From Augochlora pura (lineage: Eukaryota > Arthropoda > Insecta > Hymenoptera > Halictidae), in NCBI RefSeq assembly GCF_028453695.1, contig NC_135781.1, forward strand, positions 6,150,779-6,214,778: a stretch of DNA of 64,000 bases, given 5' to 3'. Shown here piece by piece: positions 37,223 through 48,590 of this stretch (its first letter is position 1; every line of letters starts with the position of its first letter). The notes beneath the pieces were generated by a model that worked only from the letters and a program-made list of their open reading frames with translations, ran no database searches and was not told the DNA's origin. Made by a program: the position numbers and the translations under genes.

Positions 37223-37464
37223 TAGGATATTCTGTCCTACGAAACGTTAAGGAGGAAAATATCACACGTGTTCTGGATGGAGAGACAATTCTTTATTCGA
37301 CAGTACTCGATGCTTACTCGTGAGCGACTACTCTTTGTTCGGGATACCGAACGTCATGGGGAATATCCCCTAGCCTACTCAGCGTGCCCGATCGGCGGTT
37401 GGCACTACTGTTGCCACAACGCCATCTGCTGGTTCCAACTATGAACCTGTCTTGTGTCCGTACA
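37221..37464 (-). mobile_element. Probable solo LTR nested at the end of the inverted-repeat element
   Basis: This 244-bp segment begins TGTAGGATATTC and ends GTCCGTACA, i.e. TG...CA. It is flanked on both sides by TTAC, a 4-bp duplication like those of Gypsy or Bel/Pao elements. On the minus strand it contains CGAATAAAG, an LTR-like polyadenylation signal. Removing it leaves the neighbouring transposon end as TATTACTA next to TA, close to the expected TATTACTG. No internal retroelement coding sequence is present, so this is a recombined solo LTR. Superfamily is not assigned. Confidence 0.5.
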
Positions 37465-38658
37465 TTACTATACATACATGACTTACATATGTATATGCAA
37501 CGCTTTGCTTCTCTTCGTTGAAATTACATACTACACTACGTACAATTTTATATTATATTTTAATGGACAATTAATACTTTGCAATTGTTCTCATCTTGTC
37601 AATTATGATAAACATGTATAACACAAGAAAAGAATCTAAAAGAAAAGTAACTATGTATATATGTATGTTTTGTGTATACATTTGGATATTGTACAAACAG
37701 TTGGAAGTGTTGAAAGCATTTGACACATATACGCGCGCCCGCGCACGTTTACGCCTGTAAATATATTTCAGTGGTCGAAATGGTTGTTCACCCTACTCTT
37801 GCCATCCTAACTGCATGAGAACTGATTGGTGGAATAGGTTGATCAAGTACAATTTTGATCATCGAGTGTATAGGTGTAACACATTTAAAGAACGTAGAGA
37901 ATACGATATTCATATATACATGCATACGATGTGTAACATGCACGTATACGTCGCACATCGTGCTACATTAGCGCGTATCGTTGGATACGAGAGAAGGCCA
38001 AAGTCGATTGACGTTAGAGATAGTGTATAATTTCATTTTTATTTTCCCTTTAATGTGTCACTGATAGTGACACACTATTCGTTAAAAGAACATTAGAACT
38101 TTATTTGTTTGTAATCCAAATTTGAGGTCGTAAACGATTTTCAATAAGATATTACAAGTAAAAAGTGCGATTCCTACGTGAATTTTGGGCAAACCCTTTT
38201 TTATTAAGTTCGGTTATTGTTACGAAATATTTCAGACAATTAGTTACCGTAACAAAATTAACAATTATCTAATGAAAAGTAGATGGAATGACATGTTTGA
38301 TTGTATGTTTATAAATACAGAAGGGTGTAAACATATACATTCATCCACCAAATAAACATTGATATTTATTTAACGTGTTGTTTGCCAGTAGAAAACAAGG
38401 GATAATAATTGATGAACTGGACATGTGATGAATTCAAACAATGCGATGGTATATATATGAAAAATGGATGATCGATGACAGGTATTTTTTGTTTCATTAC
38501 TTTTATTGATCACAATGGAATGTGATATATTCAATATAATTACATAGAATGGGACATAAATTCTAAATATATTGATTTCAATTACAGAAGTTACATTTGG
38601 ACTGTTGGGTAAATCATCATAATTTATGGATAAGATCTGACAGGTGTAACGCTTGAAT
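37465..38658. other. AT-rich intergenic DNA upstream of the FGD gene
   Basis: No coding exon recognised. The stretch is AT-rich and should contain the promoter and 5' UTR of the FGD-family gene. An in-frame TAA lies just before the FGD start codon. Confidence 0.5.
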
Positions 38659-41414
38659 ATGTTTGGCTCAAAAACACAAACATCTAAAAGCACCTTTTAT
38701 ACTGATTTGGACATAACTGTTGAGGATGAAGAATCTTGTTTAAATGGAATATCAAACTGTTTAGGTGCAGAACAAGTGGATGCCAAGGTATCCACTTGTT
38801 CAGACACCAGAGTAGGCGGTAGCAAATTGGAAGATTATGATAAGGATTTATTTAATGAAATGAAAGTCATTGGTGGTTATTCACGGTTTCGTTCATACGT
38901 GATGACCAATGAAGATTCAATGGACTGTGTTGATATCAAGGAAAACGAGGAGAATTCTATAAATGTGCCGTTTCGAATAGCACACAGTGTATTGGAATAT
39001 AGGAGCAGCAGGTAAGCTATGTGATTTATAGCATAGGTTACAGGAACAATGGGAGTATGCTACCTGAAACATTTGCAGATATTTAACAGCGGAACGAAAT
39101 TCGCGGCAGTTTACGGAAACTTCGTTTACGGTAAGCGAATCGGAGAGCGAAGAAGAATCAGAGGGAAGTAAATCATTGGAAGCAGACTCTAGCATTGCCA
39201 GCGATTACATCGACAATGCGGCGTTAGAAACAAAATCAGGTGGTAGCAACCACTGTGTGATTTCAAAAAAGAAGAAAGCGCGTCAGATCGCCGAAGAACT
39301 ATTGGCGACCGAAAAGAATTATGTTAATGTTTTAAGACTAATCGACCAAGTGTTTCAGTTTAGGGTCGATCAAGAGAACAGAGCGCATCCAATGTTTCCT
39401 ATGGAAACGGTTCAGCAGATGTTCTCAAATATTAAATCAATTTATATATTCCACAATGATTTCCTGTTACCTCAGCTTCAGGAAAGAATACAAAATTGGG
39501 ACTTGGATCCCAGAATCGGAGATATCATGAAGAATTTTGCGCCGTTCTTAAAAATGTACACGGAATATGTACAAAATTTCGATTATGCCATGAACTTGAT
39601 ACACACTCTACAACTTAAAGTTGCTAGATTTGCTGCAATTATCAACGAAATTCAAAAGTTGGACGAGTGTGCCAAGTTATCTTTATCTCATCACATGTTG
39701 AGTCCTATACAAAGATTACCACGATACGAGCTTCTCCTGAAAGATTATCTGAGAAACCTTACACAAGAAAATGCTGATTACGAGGACGCTAAAAGTAAGG
39801 ATCTTTCGAGTTCCATTCGCTGAGTTGCTTCCTCATAGAGTAACGCGCATCTAGCAAGGAAAGGCTTCTATTTAAACGTCTGTTGAACGGGACACGTTTA
39901 AATAGACGTCGGTAGTCGGCGACAGTTGTAATCGTAGAATCAAACGAACAGACATGGCTTTCTTTCTCGCAGAGGCATTGGGATTAGTATCTACCGCTGC
40001 TAATCACACAAACGATGCAATGAAGAAGATCGATACGTTCAAAAAGCTTCTAGAAATACAAGAGAGCATATACGATACGACAGATCTAGTTAGCGTGACA
40101 CGGGAACTTGTAAAAGAGGGTCGCATCGTTAAAATTTCTGCAAGGAGCGGGGATCACCAAGAAAGACACTTGTTTCTGGTAGGTTGAGCTTGATAAGGAG
40201 TACATAGTCTTAATACATATGTAGTACTTCTATATGCATATAAATTACAATGCAACGCTCTTATAAGCATTATGAAAGACATATCAGGCTTTTATTTATT
40301 TTTTTGTACCTTTCAATTTTCAGTTTAGTGACATATTATTACTTTGTTCGATACGACTCATCCCAGGACCATTGTATCGATTAAGAGCCAAATTTATGGT
40401 CGAAAATCTACTATTTAGCGAAGGTTATAATTTAGAAACTGCAAACACGTTCTATATAAGAGATGAAGAAAAAAACGTAGAACTGTACACGCATACAGCT
40501 GAGGAAAAGATTGCATGGCTTGAGGCGCTTTCTGACACTATGCAAAATATGATGACAAGAAAGGCGAGTTTGAAAACTGGAAATGTCGAGTCGCTCGTTA
40601 TAAAAACTGAAGATGTGACCAAGTGCATGATATGCGATGTAATTTTTTCCGTAATGAAAAGAAAACACAATTGCAGAGCATGCGGAATAGTAAGTATGCT
40701 TCGGCAACACCTTTCTATTGAGGACATTCATTATTTTTAAATGATCTCATTTGCTCGCGTTACAGGTAATTTGTGGCAAATGTTCGAATCAAAAATTATT
40801 ATTCGAAGATAATAAGAACATGAGAGTTTGTCGATTGTGTCACGAAGCGTTGACACAGCCACTCTCGAAGTCATCCTCTTCGTCGTCACCGTCCGGACCA
40901 GTACCTAGTTTATTGCAAGTATCGGCCAGTGCATCATCGGTTATATCAGGATACTTACTGCTAAAGACTCAACCGAGCAAGCCCTGGATAAGACGATGGT
41001 TCGCTTTGCACATGGATTTTGTTCTATACACCTTTAAATCTGAAAGTGAAAATATGGCTTTAACAGCCACCCCGATGCCCGGTTTTCTCGTTACGGAAGC
41101 TATCGAATTATCCGACGAGGATCCCTTGAGCCTTAAGGATAGACCCAAAGCACTTAAGATGCATCATTCCAGAAAAAGTTACTATTTACAAGCGTCGTCG
41201 CAAGAAGACAAGTACAAGTAAGCTAATTGTGTCTTATATGTCTCCTTCCACTTTTCTTTCTTTGTTCCTTACGAAACAACATTTTCACCGAAATTGTCCA
41301 ATTTTTAGATGGTTACATGCACTACAATTAGCTACCAAAGCAGAACTACCCTCGTTTGCTATGACAGAGACAGAGGACGCACAAAAAAGTCAACTGACCG
41401 TGCATACACGATGA
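38659..41414 (+). CDS. FGD: FGD-family RhoGEF: DH-PH-FYVE-PH protein (732 aa)
   Basis: Guanine-nucleotide exchange factor, by family a Cdc42 activator linking phosphoinositide membranes to actin. Exons: 38659-39011, 39079-39794, 39973-40178, 40324-40689, 40766-41217, 41309-41414. An acidic N-terminus (1-150) is followed by the DH domain (about 155-355; IAEELLATEKNYVNVLRLI, LSPIQRLPRYELLLKDYL). PH1 is at about 375-495. The FYVE finger is at about 513-575 (CMICDVIFSVMKRKHNCRACG, CGKCS, CRLC). PH2 is at about 600-715 (SGYLLLKTQPSKPWIRRWFAL). The DH signature is complete. The FYVE R+HHC+XCG signature has Asn for the second His (RKHNCRACG). Which vertebrate FGD paralogue is nearest cannot be decided here. 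The proline-rich actin-binding N-terminus of FGD1/FGD4 is not seen. Confidence 0.93.
39867..39906. repeat. Perfect 13-bp inverted repeat in an FGD intron
   Basis: TCTATTTAAACGT and ACGTTTAAATAGA flank a 14-nt loop inside the 178-nt intron between exons 2 and 3. The transcript could form a stable stem in this short intron. Confidence 0.7.
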
Positions 41415-41682
41415 ATTATTTAAATGAATGTACACACGGATCATGAGTCAAATCTTCTGTTATCGTATGCGTATTAAATTACAGTGCGGCAAGATAATCG
41501 TTGGTAGATAATTATTATGCAAAAATGATATTGTGTCGTATGTGTAATGTATCATTGTACACGTATGCGAATTGTTATTAGCGTATTCTGGTCAATTCCG
41601 TAATGGTTACACTGCCAAAACGCTTGTTGTATTTTGTACCATTTTGTTATATTTAAAAATATATAATAGATATATATGTATA

Positions 41683-42031
41683 CAAGGTATCCCAAACATC
41701 TAACAATCCGATAATGGGGGATACCTGAAGTTATTTCAAGCAACTTTTTCCTTTACAAAAATTTTGTCTGAGACATCGTTAATGAGTTATTAATGAAAAA
41801 CACTGACCAATAAGAGGAGAGATTGTATGACATTAGCTGACCGAGTTCTCAGCTCCGTTGATTGGCTCAGCTGTTTCACGACAGCCGAGCTCGCCTCTTA
41901 GTGGTCAATGTTTTTTATAAATAACTCGTTAACGATGCCTCGAAGAAATTTGTTCATAAAGAAAAAAATTGCTCTATATAACCTTAGGAAGTCTTCATTT
42001 CCCGATTGCGAGTGATTTTTGAAATATCCTG
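41683..42031. mobile_element. Fold-back MITE (mariner-like tips)
   Basis: Almost the entire 349 bp is an imperfect palindrome. The left arm has GACATCGTTAATGAGTTATT...CACTGACCAATAAGAGG; the right arm, reverse-complemented, has GGCATCGTTAACGAGTTATT...CATTGACCACTAAGAGG. The tips CAAGGTATCCCAAA and CAGGATATTTCAAA are each preceded by TA, matching the mariner-like CAGG-TATCCC consensus style and TA target site. No transposase is present. It sits downstream of the FGD stop, possibly in its 3' UTR. Confidence 0.75.
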
Positions 42032-42149
42032 TATATACTATAATGAAACTTATTCATACACACTTTTCTTACTCCCTAAGCTGGCGCGCATATTTTCACC
42101 ATTTTACTGCTTATCCAATCCATAGTGAATCTTATCTTAGCAGTGAGTC

Positions 42150-42242
42150 GTCAGTCAATCAGCAAAGAAAATTTCTATAGTGACCATCGCTAACGGATCA
42201 AGATGTGGCCTGGAGGTTGTATAGTAGGACCCATTACCCTAT
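42150..42242. mobile_element. Degenerate fragment of the 36.6-kb inverted-repeat element family
   Basis: The segment CAGCAAAGAAAATTTCTATA...CGCTAACGGAT...TGTGGCCTGGAGGT parallels the right arm of the element at 37.14-37.22 kb (GAGCAAAGAAAATTTCTGTA...TGCTAACGGAT...TGCGGCCTAAAGGT). Only one arm is recognisable. It indicates that this family inserted more than once in the neighbourhood. Confidence 0.55.
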
Positions 42243-42935
42243 GAGAAATGTTTTCTTGTAATAATCAATTTAATACTACTCAATTTTGTTAAAGCCAAGT
42301 CAACCAGTTAGATACGTATTAAATGCAAATATGTACATAAATAAATGTAGTATGTACATGTACCTACTTATTACAGATTCATATATCGAAATGTGTATTC
42401 ATTTGCTTATCGTCTCAATAGATGGCCGTAAATGCGGTGGCGGATAATGCGAAGTGAGATGAAAATCTATGTTGCACAAACCACATGCGTAGTATAATGT
42501 CCATTGTGTATGTGTGTGTATTAATGGGAATGTGTAGAGGTCGTGTAGACTATAGAAGATTCAGATTCAGGTAGAGGGTGGAAGAGTGGAAAGAAAAAGA
42601 TGGAGATAGAAAAGAGAGACAGGGAAAGATACTTACGAACAAATGGCAAATAGGGAAATGTACAAACTGCATGTACATAACCTTTGTTTCCGGAACTCTA
42701 TTTGCCTTGAGTTTCGTACCTTTGACGCGTTTTCTAAAATATTTTCACAAACCTTTTACGGATAATGGCTGTAAAGGCTTTGTGTTCGTATAAAACAAGA
42801 TAATGCTTGATTTATAGGCAGTTTTGCTGAATTAGTTTAGACTTATCCAAAAAGTCGATCTTCTTGGACGATTTAATGCGATGCTTTCTGTTCGAGGAAA
42901 CACTAATTGAAAGACCGAAGTAAGATGAAATAATT

Positions 42936-45900
42936 ATGTTGCCTTCAACTGGTTATTTTAAAGCCATCAATTGTCCGTTTTACGAAAACGGATCTTGCGA
43001 TAGACCTTACTGTCACTTTAAGCATTCGAAACGAGGTAAGTTGTTTTGTTATTAAATTTTTATATTGCCATGAAAACACATAGTGTTCTATTGAAGGTGA
43101 AACACAAAGATGATTTAAAGTTCTATATTAGAGACTCATTTGGTTGCGTATGTATTATTAGAATGCACAAGTACATGAAAAACAATTTACCAAGTATATA
43201 TTTTAGAAGATGCTGTGATCGTAGCAGATACATCGGAGACGTTGGAAAGTCAATCAAACCAAAATCAAGAACCAAAAGCTACAACAGTACAATCAGATTC
43301 TGATGTCTTACAGCAACTGGTCACCGAAGCTGTCAAGAAAGTTCTTGCCAATCAAGATGTCACGAATACAGATCAATTTTCTTGTCAGAATGTTGTTTCA
43401 CGGGTAGTTGAAGGGTTAAAGCCCTCATTGACGACTGGAAATGTTGGTAAATTGGAAATTGTTGCAACAAATGTGGCAGAGAAAGATACAGATGTACCAC
43501 CATCGATCAATAAGCCAATTCCATGTGTTTATAATCCCACGCCTATTGCAGAACTTAAAAAGCGTCACATACCGATAATATCATATATGCCAACTAGAGA
43601 AAGTAGAGTAGCTGTGAAACGTAAGTGTTCCCCTGAAGGAGTAAAATCTTGGCTGAGCAGCGAATTGACAGATACGCAAACTGCCGAAGCTAAGTATAAG
43701 CCGACTACAATAGTTAATGTCAATGCTCGAGACAATTCACAAAGTTACGTGCCTACATGTAAAGTTGACCCAGTTTCATCAAGTTCATTCGACGATGGAA
43801 ATTCTAGTGATTATGCGTTCAAAATAGGGGAAGCATACTATCCGAGGATCAAAAAGAAACGGGAAGAGTATGTTCCAAAGAAGATCAAAGCACCGCTAAA
43901 AAGTGTTGAAGGTTTGAAAGATTCGGTAATATACAATTTCACATCAGGATTAGATAAAACGAATCAAGCAGTGACAAACGCGACACTTTCTTACTCCGAT
44001 TTCGATTCAGATGCACAATCTCATAGATTTTATTCTGACTTGGAACCGAAATTCTCTGATGACGACGACGACGGTGAGAACGGAGAAGAAGAGAATGTCA
44101 ATGAGGACAATGAAAACGACATTGAATCGAATCCAAGTAAAGTTAATGGCGAAGAAGTAGGTAACGATACAACCACCTATCGGGATGAAATTGAATTGTA
44201 CGATGACAGCGCAAGAAGTGGTTATTCGAACCACGAGCATCACGCAATGCGTACACCTTTCACAAAGGTAAGCGAAACCGTCGAATATGTTAACAAGGAA
44301 AATCGCGACGAAAAAGATTCCAAAGATAAGAAGGTTTCAACGACCCGAAGTAGCACTTTGGCTAAAGAAGTTTTGAAAACATCGCAATGCGAAAAGAGAA
44401 CAAGCTTGCAAACGGATGCGAGTAAAACAGTTGGAAAGAACTTAAAGGAACACAAGTGCAGGCGGGAGGAAAAGACTAAACATGAGAAAAATCACGACAA
44501 CTCTCGTAAACGGTCTAGAGAAAAGAGACGTCCTTCAACTGAGAAATCGCATTCCACGTCTCGCAGTTCAAACAAGGACGAGGCTAGAGATTCAAAAAGC
44601 AAGAATCGCGATAAGGATAGACGTCGAGAGAAAAGTCAAGAGAAACATCGAAACAAAGAGAAAACAGATCGAAACAAAGAGAGAAGTGAAAGTAAACGCA
44701 GAAGTAAAAGCAGCAGAAGAGATTCTCGCGATTTAGAAAAACATCGAGGCGACCGCGATTCTTCTGAATCTTCAAAGAAGGAGGAACGTGCCAAGAAAAG
44801 ACGTGACGGCAGTAAACGTTCAAACTTAAGTGGTAAATCTGACGATGACAAGAAGACGTTGGAAGAATTTTCTGTTACTAGTACAGAAAATAACGAAGAT
44901 GGAGGATTGAACGAAAGGCTTGGAAGCCGTTTCGTTAGTTCTCGATCGAAGCTAGATGATGAAAGTGTCGATCGATTTTTTGATATCGTCGGTATCGATA
45001 TAGACGACGTAATTTTAAGTGGATCTGACTCGGATCACGACGTGCAAGAGGAGTGTCTGAAGATATTTCAAGTATGCGTGATCAATTAATTGAGCGAATA
45101 TGCGGATATTTTAGTCGAAGATGCTTACATCTTAACTATTCTGTATTAGCTTCAATTTTTGATATTTCATACTTTTTTTAAATGATGGCTATGTATTCGC
45201 GGTACGATTATCTGATGGTGTTACAATAGTGTACGTTGAGTAGAATATTTTATTTATTTTAAGGAATACCAAGTATCGGAACGATCAAAGACTACGGTGT
45301 CACCGAAAGAGTCGCCGGCGAAACAGGAAGAAGAGCGAAACGACGATTTGGGTAGGAAAAGGGTAGCTCACCCTTCGGCGGCCACTTGCGTTACCAGATC
45401 GGCACCAGATAATCAACGTCCCAAGAAAATGTCGAATCCACAGCTAAAAATGTACGAAAGATGGCGAGCTGTAAAAGACAGTGTAGCGGAAAAAGCAGCT
45501 TCTGTGAGTAGCAACATGCCCGTTGCCAAGGATGCGCCGCGGCGGAACCACGTTGAAGCGTCAGGTGCGGTACTCAACAGGTCTCCCCGATGCTACGGGA
45601 CACCTTGTATACATATACGATACTATTTATTGCTCTTAACATCAAATGACAAGTAATTTATCTCGAGACTAAGTTAACAAATACTAGTTTTATTTTAAAG
45701 ATTGATTGTTGAAAAAATAAGTTCAAGCAGTAATTATCAAATAATAATGATCGCAGATTTTGAAATTGAAAATGAAATTGACAAAAAACGTTGTTGATAG
45801 CTCGCATTAGAATCGCCCACGTGCCGTATGCAAAATCTCTAGCGGTAGAGAAGAAAAAGATGACGGAAAATGTAGGAAAATCGACAAATGCGAAGACGAC

Positions 45901-47962
45901 GGACGTTTCGAAGACTGCCGCGCAAACTGCAAAGAGTGGAGTACGCATTGCACATATACCACAAACGGTAAGGGATCAATTTAAATCTTAGATCTATTAA
46001 TCGTAAGAAGAAGCCGTAAAGTGTGTTGCATCACAAAGATCGCCAAGGAGAAGTATCGGGGAAAAATAAGATGAAGCGGGACTTGTTTTTCGAATTAAGT
46101 CGAGTCGAGTATTCCTATGAAATGAACCATTCGCATAGAGCTAGTACTCGACTTGACTCGCATAAACGAACCGAGCCAGGTTCTACTCGCTCGAATCCCA
46201 CTTTGAAGTTCTACTTCCTAGATTTGGTGGGGGTAGAAGCGGACATTTAAACGAGCGAAAATTTAGACGCTTAAAAGTGTGCACTATTGTATTTCGCAGA
46301 TTCCTCAATTGATACGACCCGAACCGTTACAAGTCACTACGCAAAAGTTCCCGTTGAACGTTCGCCAGTATTACGTGAACACGATGCACGACGTGTGTGT
46401 GCAAATTTACACAAATGGCGAGGACGCCGCGCAACGAGCAGTCAAAGAAGAATTCGCTTGTCACGAAAGATGCAAAGCATTAGCCGTCTACAAAAATTCA
46501 TGCATTCTCGCCACTCATAGATTACGAAAGGAAGTAGATCAAAGTTTAGCAATGGAAAACGCCGCGGGCGCCACAACACCAGGTAGCAGCATGGTATCAC
46601 ACGAAGCGGTGCTAGCCGGTAAAACGAAGGGTTCTTGGAGCGTTCTTAAAACGAAACGCTCCGTTACAAAATTCACTGGTACCGCACTCTATACTATGCT
46701 GAAAAAATGGATACTAAGCGAACAGCAGCTGCGAGATAATGGTTTCCCCCGCCCGCATCCGGACGGTCAGAAGGTACACATATTTCTCGTTGCCAAAATC
46801 AAGACTACGAAACGCTAAAAAACAGTAGGTTTGACAATTCGATCCGGTTCAATTACAGGGACACGCAAAAGTCTACGTAACGAATTCACGGAATCAGAAT
46901 GCTCTGTCGAAAGTACCTAACGAAAGAATTTGCGGTAGATGCGGCTGTGCGTATGCAATAGACAAAAATGGATTCCAATTGCGACCGCAAAATTGTATAT
47001 ACCATTGGGGTAAAAAATTTACGGTCAGGGGTGAGGGTAAGTATAGTTGTTGTCAGCAATATGGTTCTGCAACCGGTTGTTGTGACGCAAAGACGCATGT
47101 CTGGGATTACGTCGATTATGAAAATCTTCGTGGATACGTGAAAACTTTGCCCAAAGGTACATATGTATATGTATTATCTACACGGTGTATACATGAGTGT
47201 ATATACTGTTCGTGCAGACGTGCCTGCAGCTATTGTTCTCCATCGTATTGTATACGCCATATTTTTTTTATAGACATATCTGTCGAAGAGCAAGGAGTTT
47301 ATTCTCTCGATTGTGAAATGAGTTACACGACGCAAGGTTTGGAACTAACTAGAGTAACGGTTATAGACGAAGACTGCAATGTGGTGTACGAGACATTAGT
47401 TAAACCTCAGAATGCGATAATCGATTACAATACGAGGTAAGGAATCGTTTACACACTTTCCTTAATAAACGAACAAGGTCGGTAAAACGCAATCGATGTT
47501 GCAGATTCTCCGGAATTACGGAAGAAAACATGAAGAACGTGACAACAACGTTACTGGATGTTCAAGCGACGTTGCTTACCATGTTTTCAGAGAAGACGAT
47601 ACTGGTGGGTCATAGCCTGGAAAGTGATTTCAAAGCTCTACGACTGTTGCACGACACGGTGGTCGACACAAGCGTAGTGTTCCCGCACAAGAACGGATAC
47701 CCACAAAAAAGGGCTCTCAAGAATCTTTGTTCCGAGTATCTCAGGAAAATTATTCAAAACGAAGGTTGGTAACCCTAACTGCCATGTGGCAACGATGTAC
47801 ATACATATGTTGATAGCTATGTAGGAAGGAATTATAAAAAGATCATTTCACCGTTCAAGTATTTATGATGTTATAGTCAGCGGACACGATAGCAAAGAAG
47901 ATGCAGTTTCTTGTATGGAGTTGATACTATGGAAAGCGAAGGAAGTAGCAAAGTTACAATGA
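42936..47962 (+). CDS. REXO1: REXO1-like DEDDh RNA exonuclease with CCCH finger (1,237 aa)
   Basis: 3'-5' RNA exonuclease of the Rex1/REXO1 family, nuclear; yeast Rex1 trims 5S rRNA and tRNA 3' ends, and vertebrate REXO1 binds elongin A. Exons: 42936-43035, 43207-45071, 45264-45564, 45801-45967, 46300-46773, 46859-47156, 47274-47436, 47505-47764, 47877-47962. Exon 1 encodes a CCCH zinc finger (C-x7-C-x4-C-x3-H, residues 13-30). The large exon 2 is disordered, acidic, then Lys/Arg/Ser-rich (about 380-550). The catalytic domain is at the C-terminus: ExoI YSLDCEM (D, E), ExoII LVGHSLESDFKAL, ExoIII HDSKEDA (H, D). A Cys-rich zinc-ribbon-like stretch (CGRCGCAYAI...CIYHWGK...CC) precedes it. All catalytic residues are present. 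Several competing frames in exon 2 are shadows. Confidence 0.94.
46097..46159. repeat. Imperfect inverted repeat in a REXO1 intron
   Basis: Arms AAGTCGAGTCGAGTA and TACTCGACTTGACTC pair at 13 of 15 positions around a 33-nt loop, in the 332-nt intron between exons 4 and 5. Possibly chance. Confidence 0.45.
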
Positions 47963-48480
47963 GCGGATCTTGAAGTAATCCGCCAGACTGAATCGTCCTG
48001 TACAGCTTAGATTTTTACGTTACGCGAAACCCTGGCAGCCACTTTGACTCGTTCGCACTTCAGACTCGTTCCTCTCGTTTTGGAACCGTCTATTCATCGT
48101 ACGTATTGTATTATAGTTTTGTTCATTCATGCATAAATTGCGCGATGCGTAATATGCGTGTGGCGAATCAACGTAGAATCAATCATCATCGAGACGTCGT
48201 TTAGTTTTTTTGGCTACGTACAAAGCCATATTCATTTCAAACACCGACACAGTCAATTCACCGACACTGTTTCAATCGAATTCAAAGAAATCCACCGTTT
48301 TACCGAAACAAAGTTTTACCGATATACCATTGCACCAGCTCAGTTAATGAACCCACGACAACGCTTTCTCGGTGCCGGAGATAAAATTATTTATTGTAGA
48401 ATTTCTATAATACGCGTGATCTTAAAACATCGTCGAACAGGTACACGCACATTATTCGAGGCTAGCATTGATCGATATAG

Positions 48481-48590
48481 TTGTAGCTCGTAGTTTCTAG
48501 TTTGTAATTTGTAGTTTGTAGTCTGTAGTCCGTAGTCCATAGTCGGTGGTAGCGGGTAGTCGGTAGTTCACAGTCGGTAGTCGGTAGCGA
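48481..48590. repeat. Degenerate GTAGTYN minisatellite
   Basis: About 15 units of 6-8 bp built on GTAGT (for example TTTGTAGT, CTGTAGT, CCGTAGT, CGGTAGT), with drift toward CGGTAGT at the right end. It is tandem and non-coding. Confidence 0.8.

Noticed and set aside
46185..46210. tRNA-like T-arm sequence (CTCGAATCCCAC)
   Set aside because: No acceptor stem, A-box or anticodon arm could be fitted around it.
46023..46250. Open frame in the REXO1 intron between exons 4 and 5
   Set aside because: Skipping it joins HIPQT to IPQLIRPEPL in phase; the frame itself has no similarity to REXO1.
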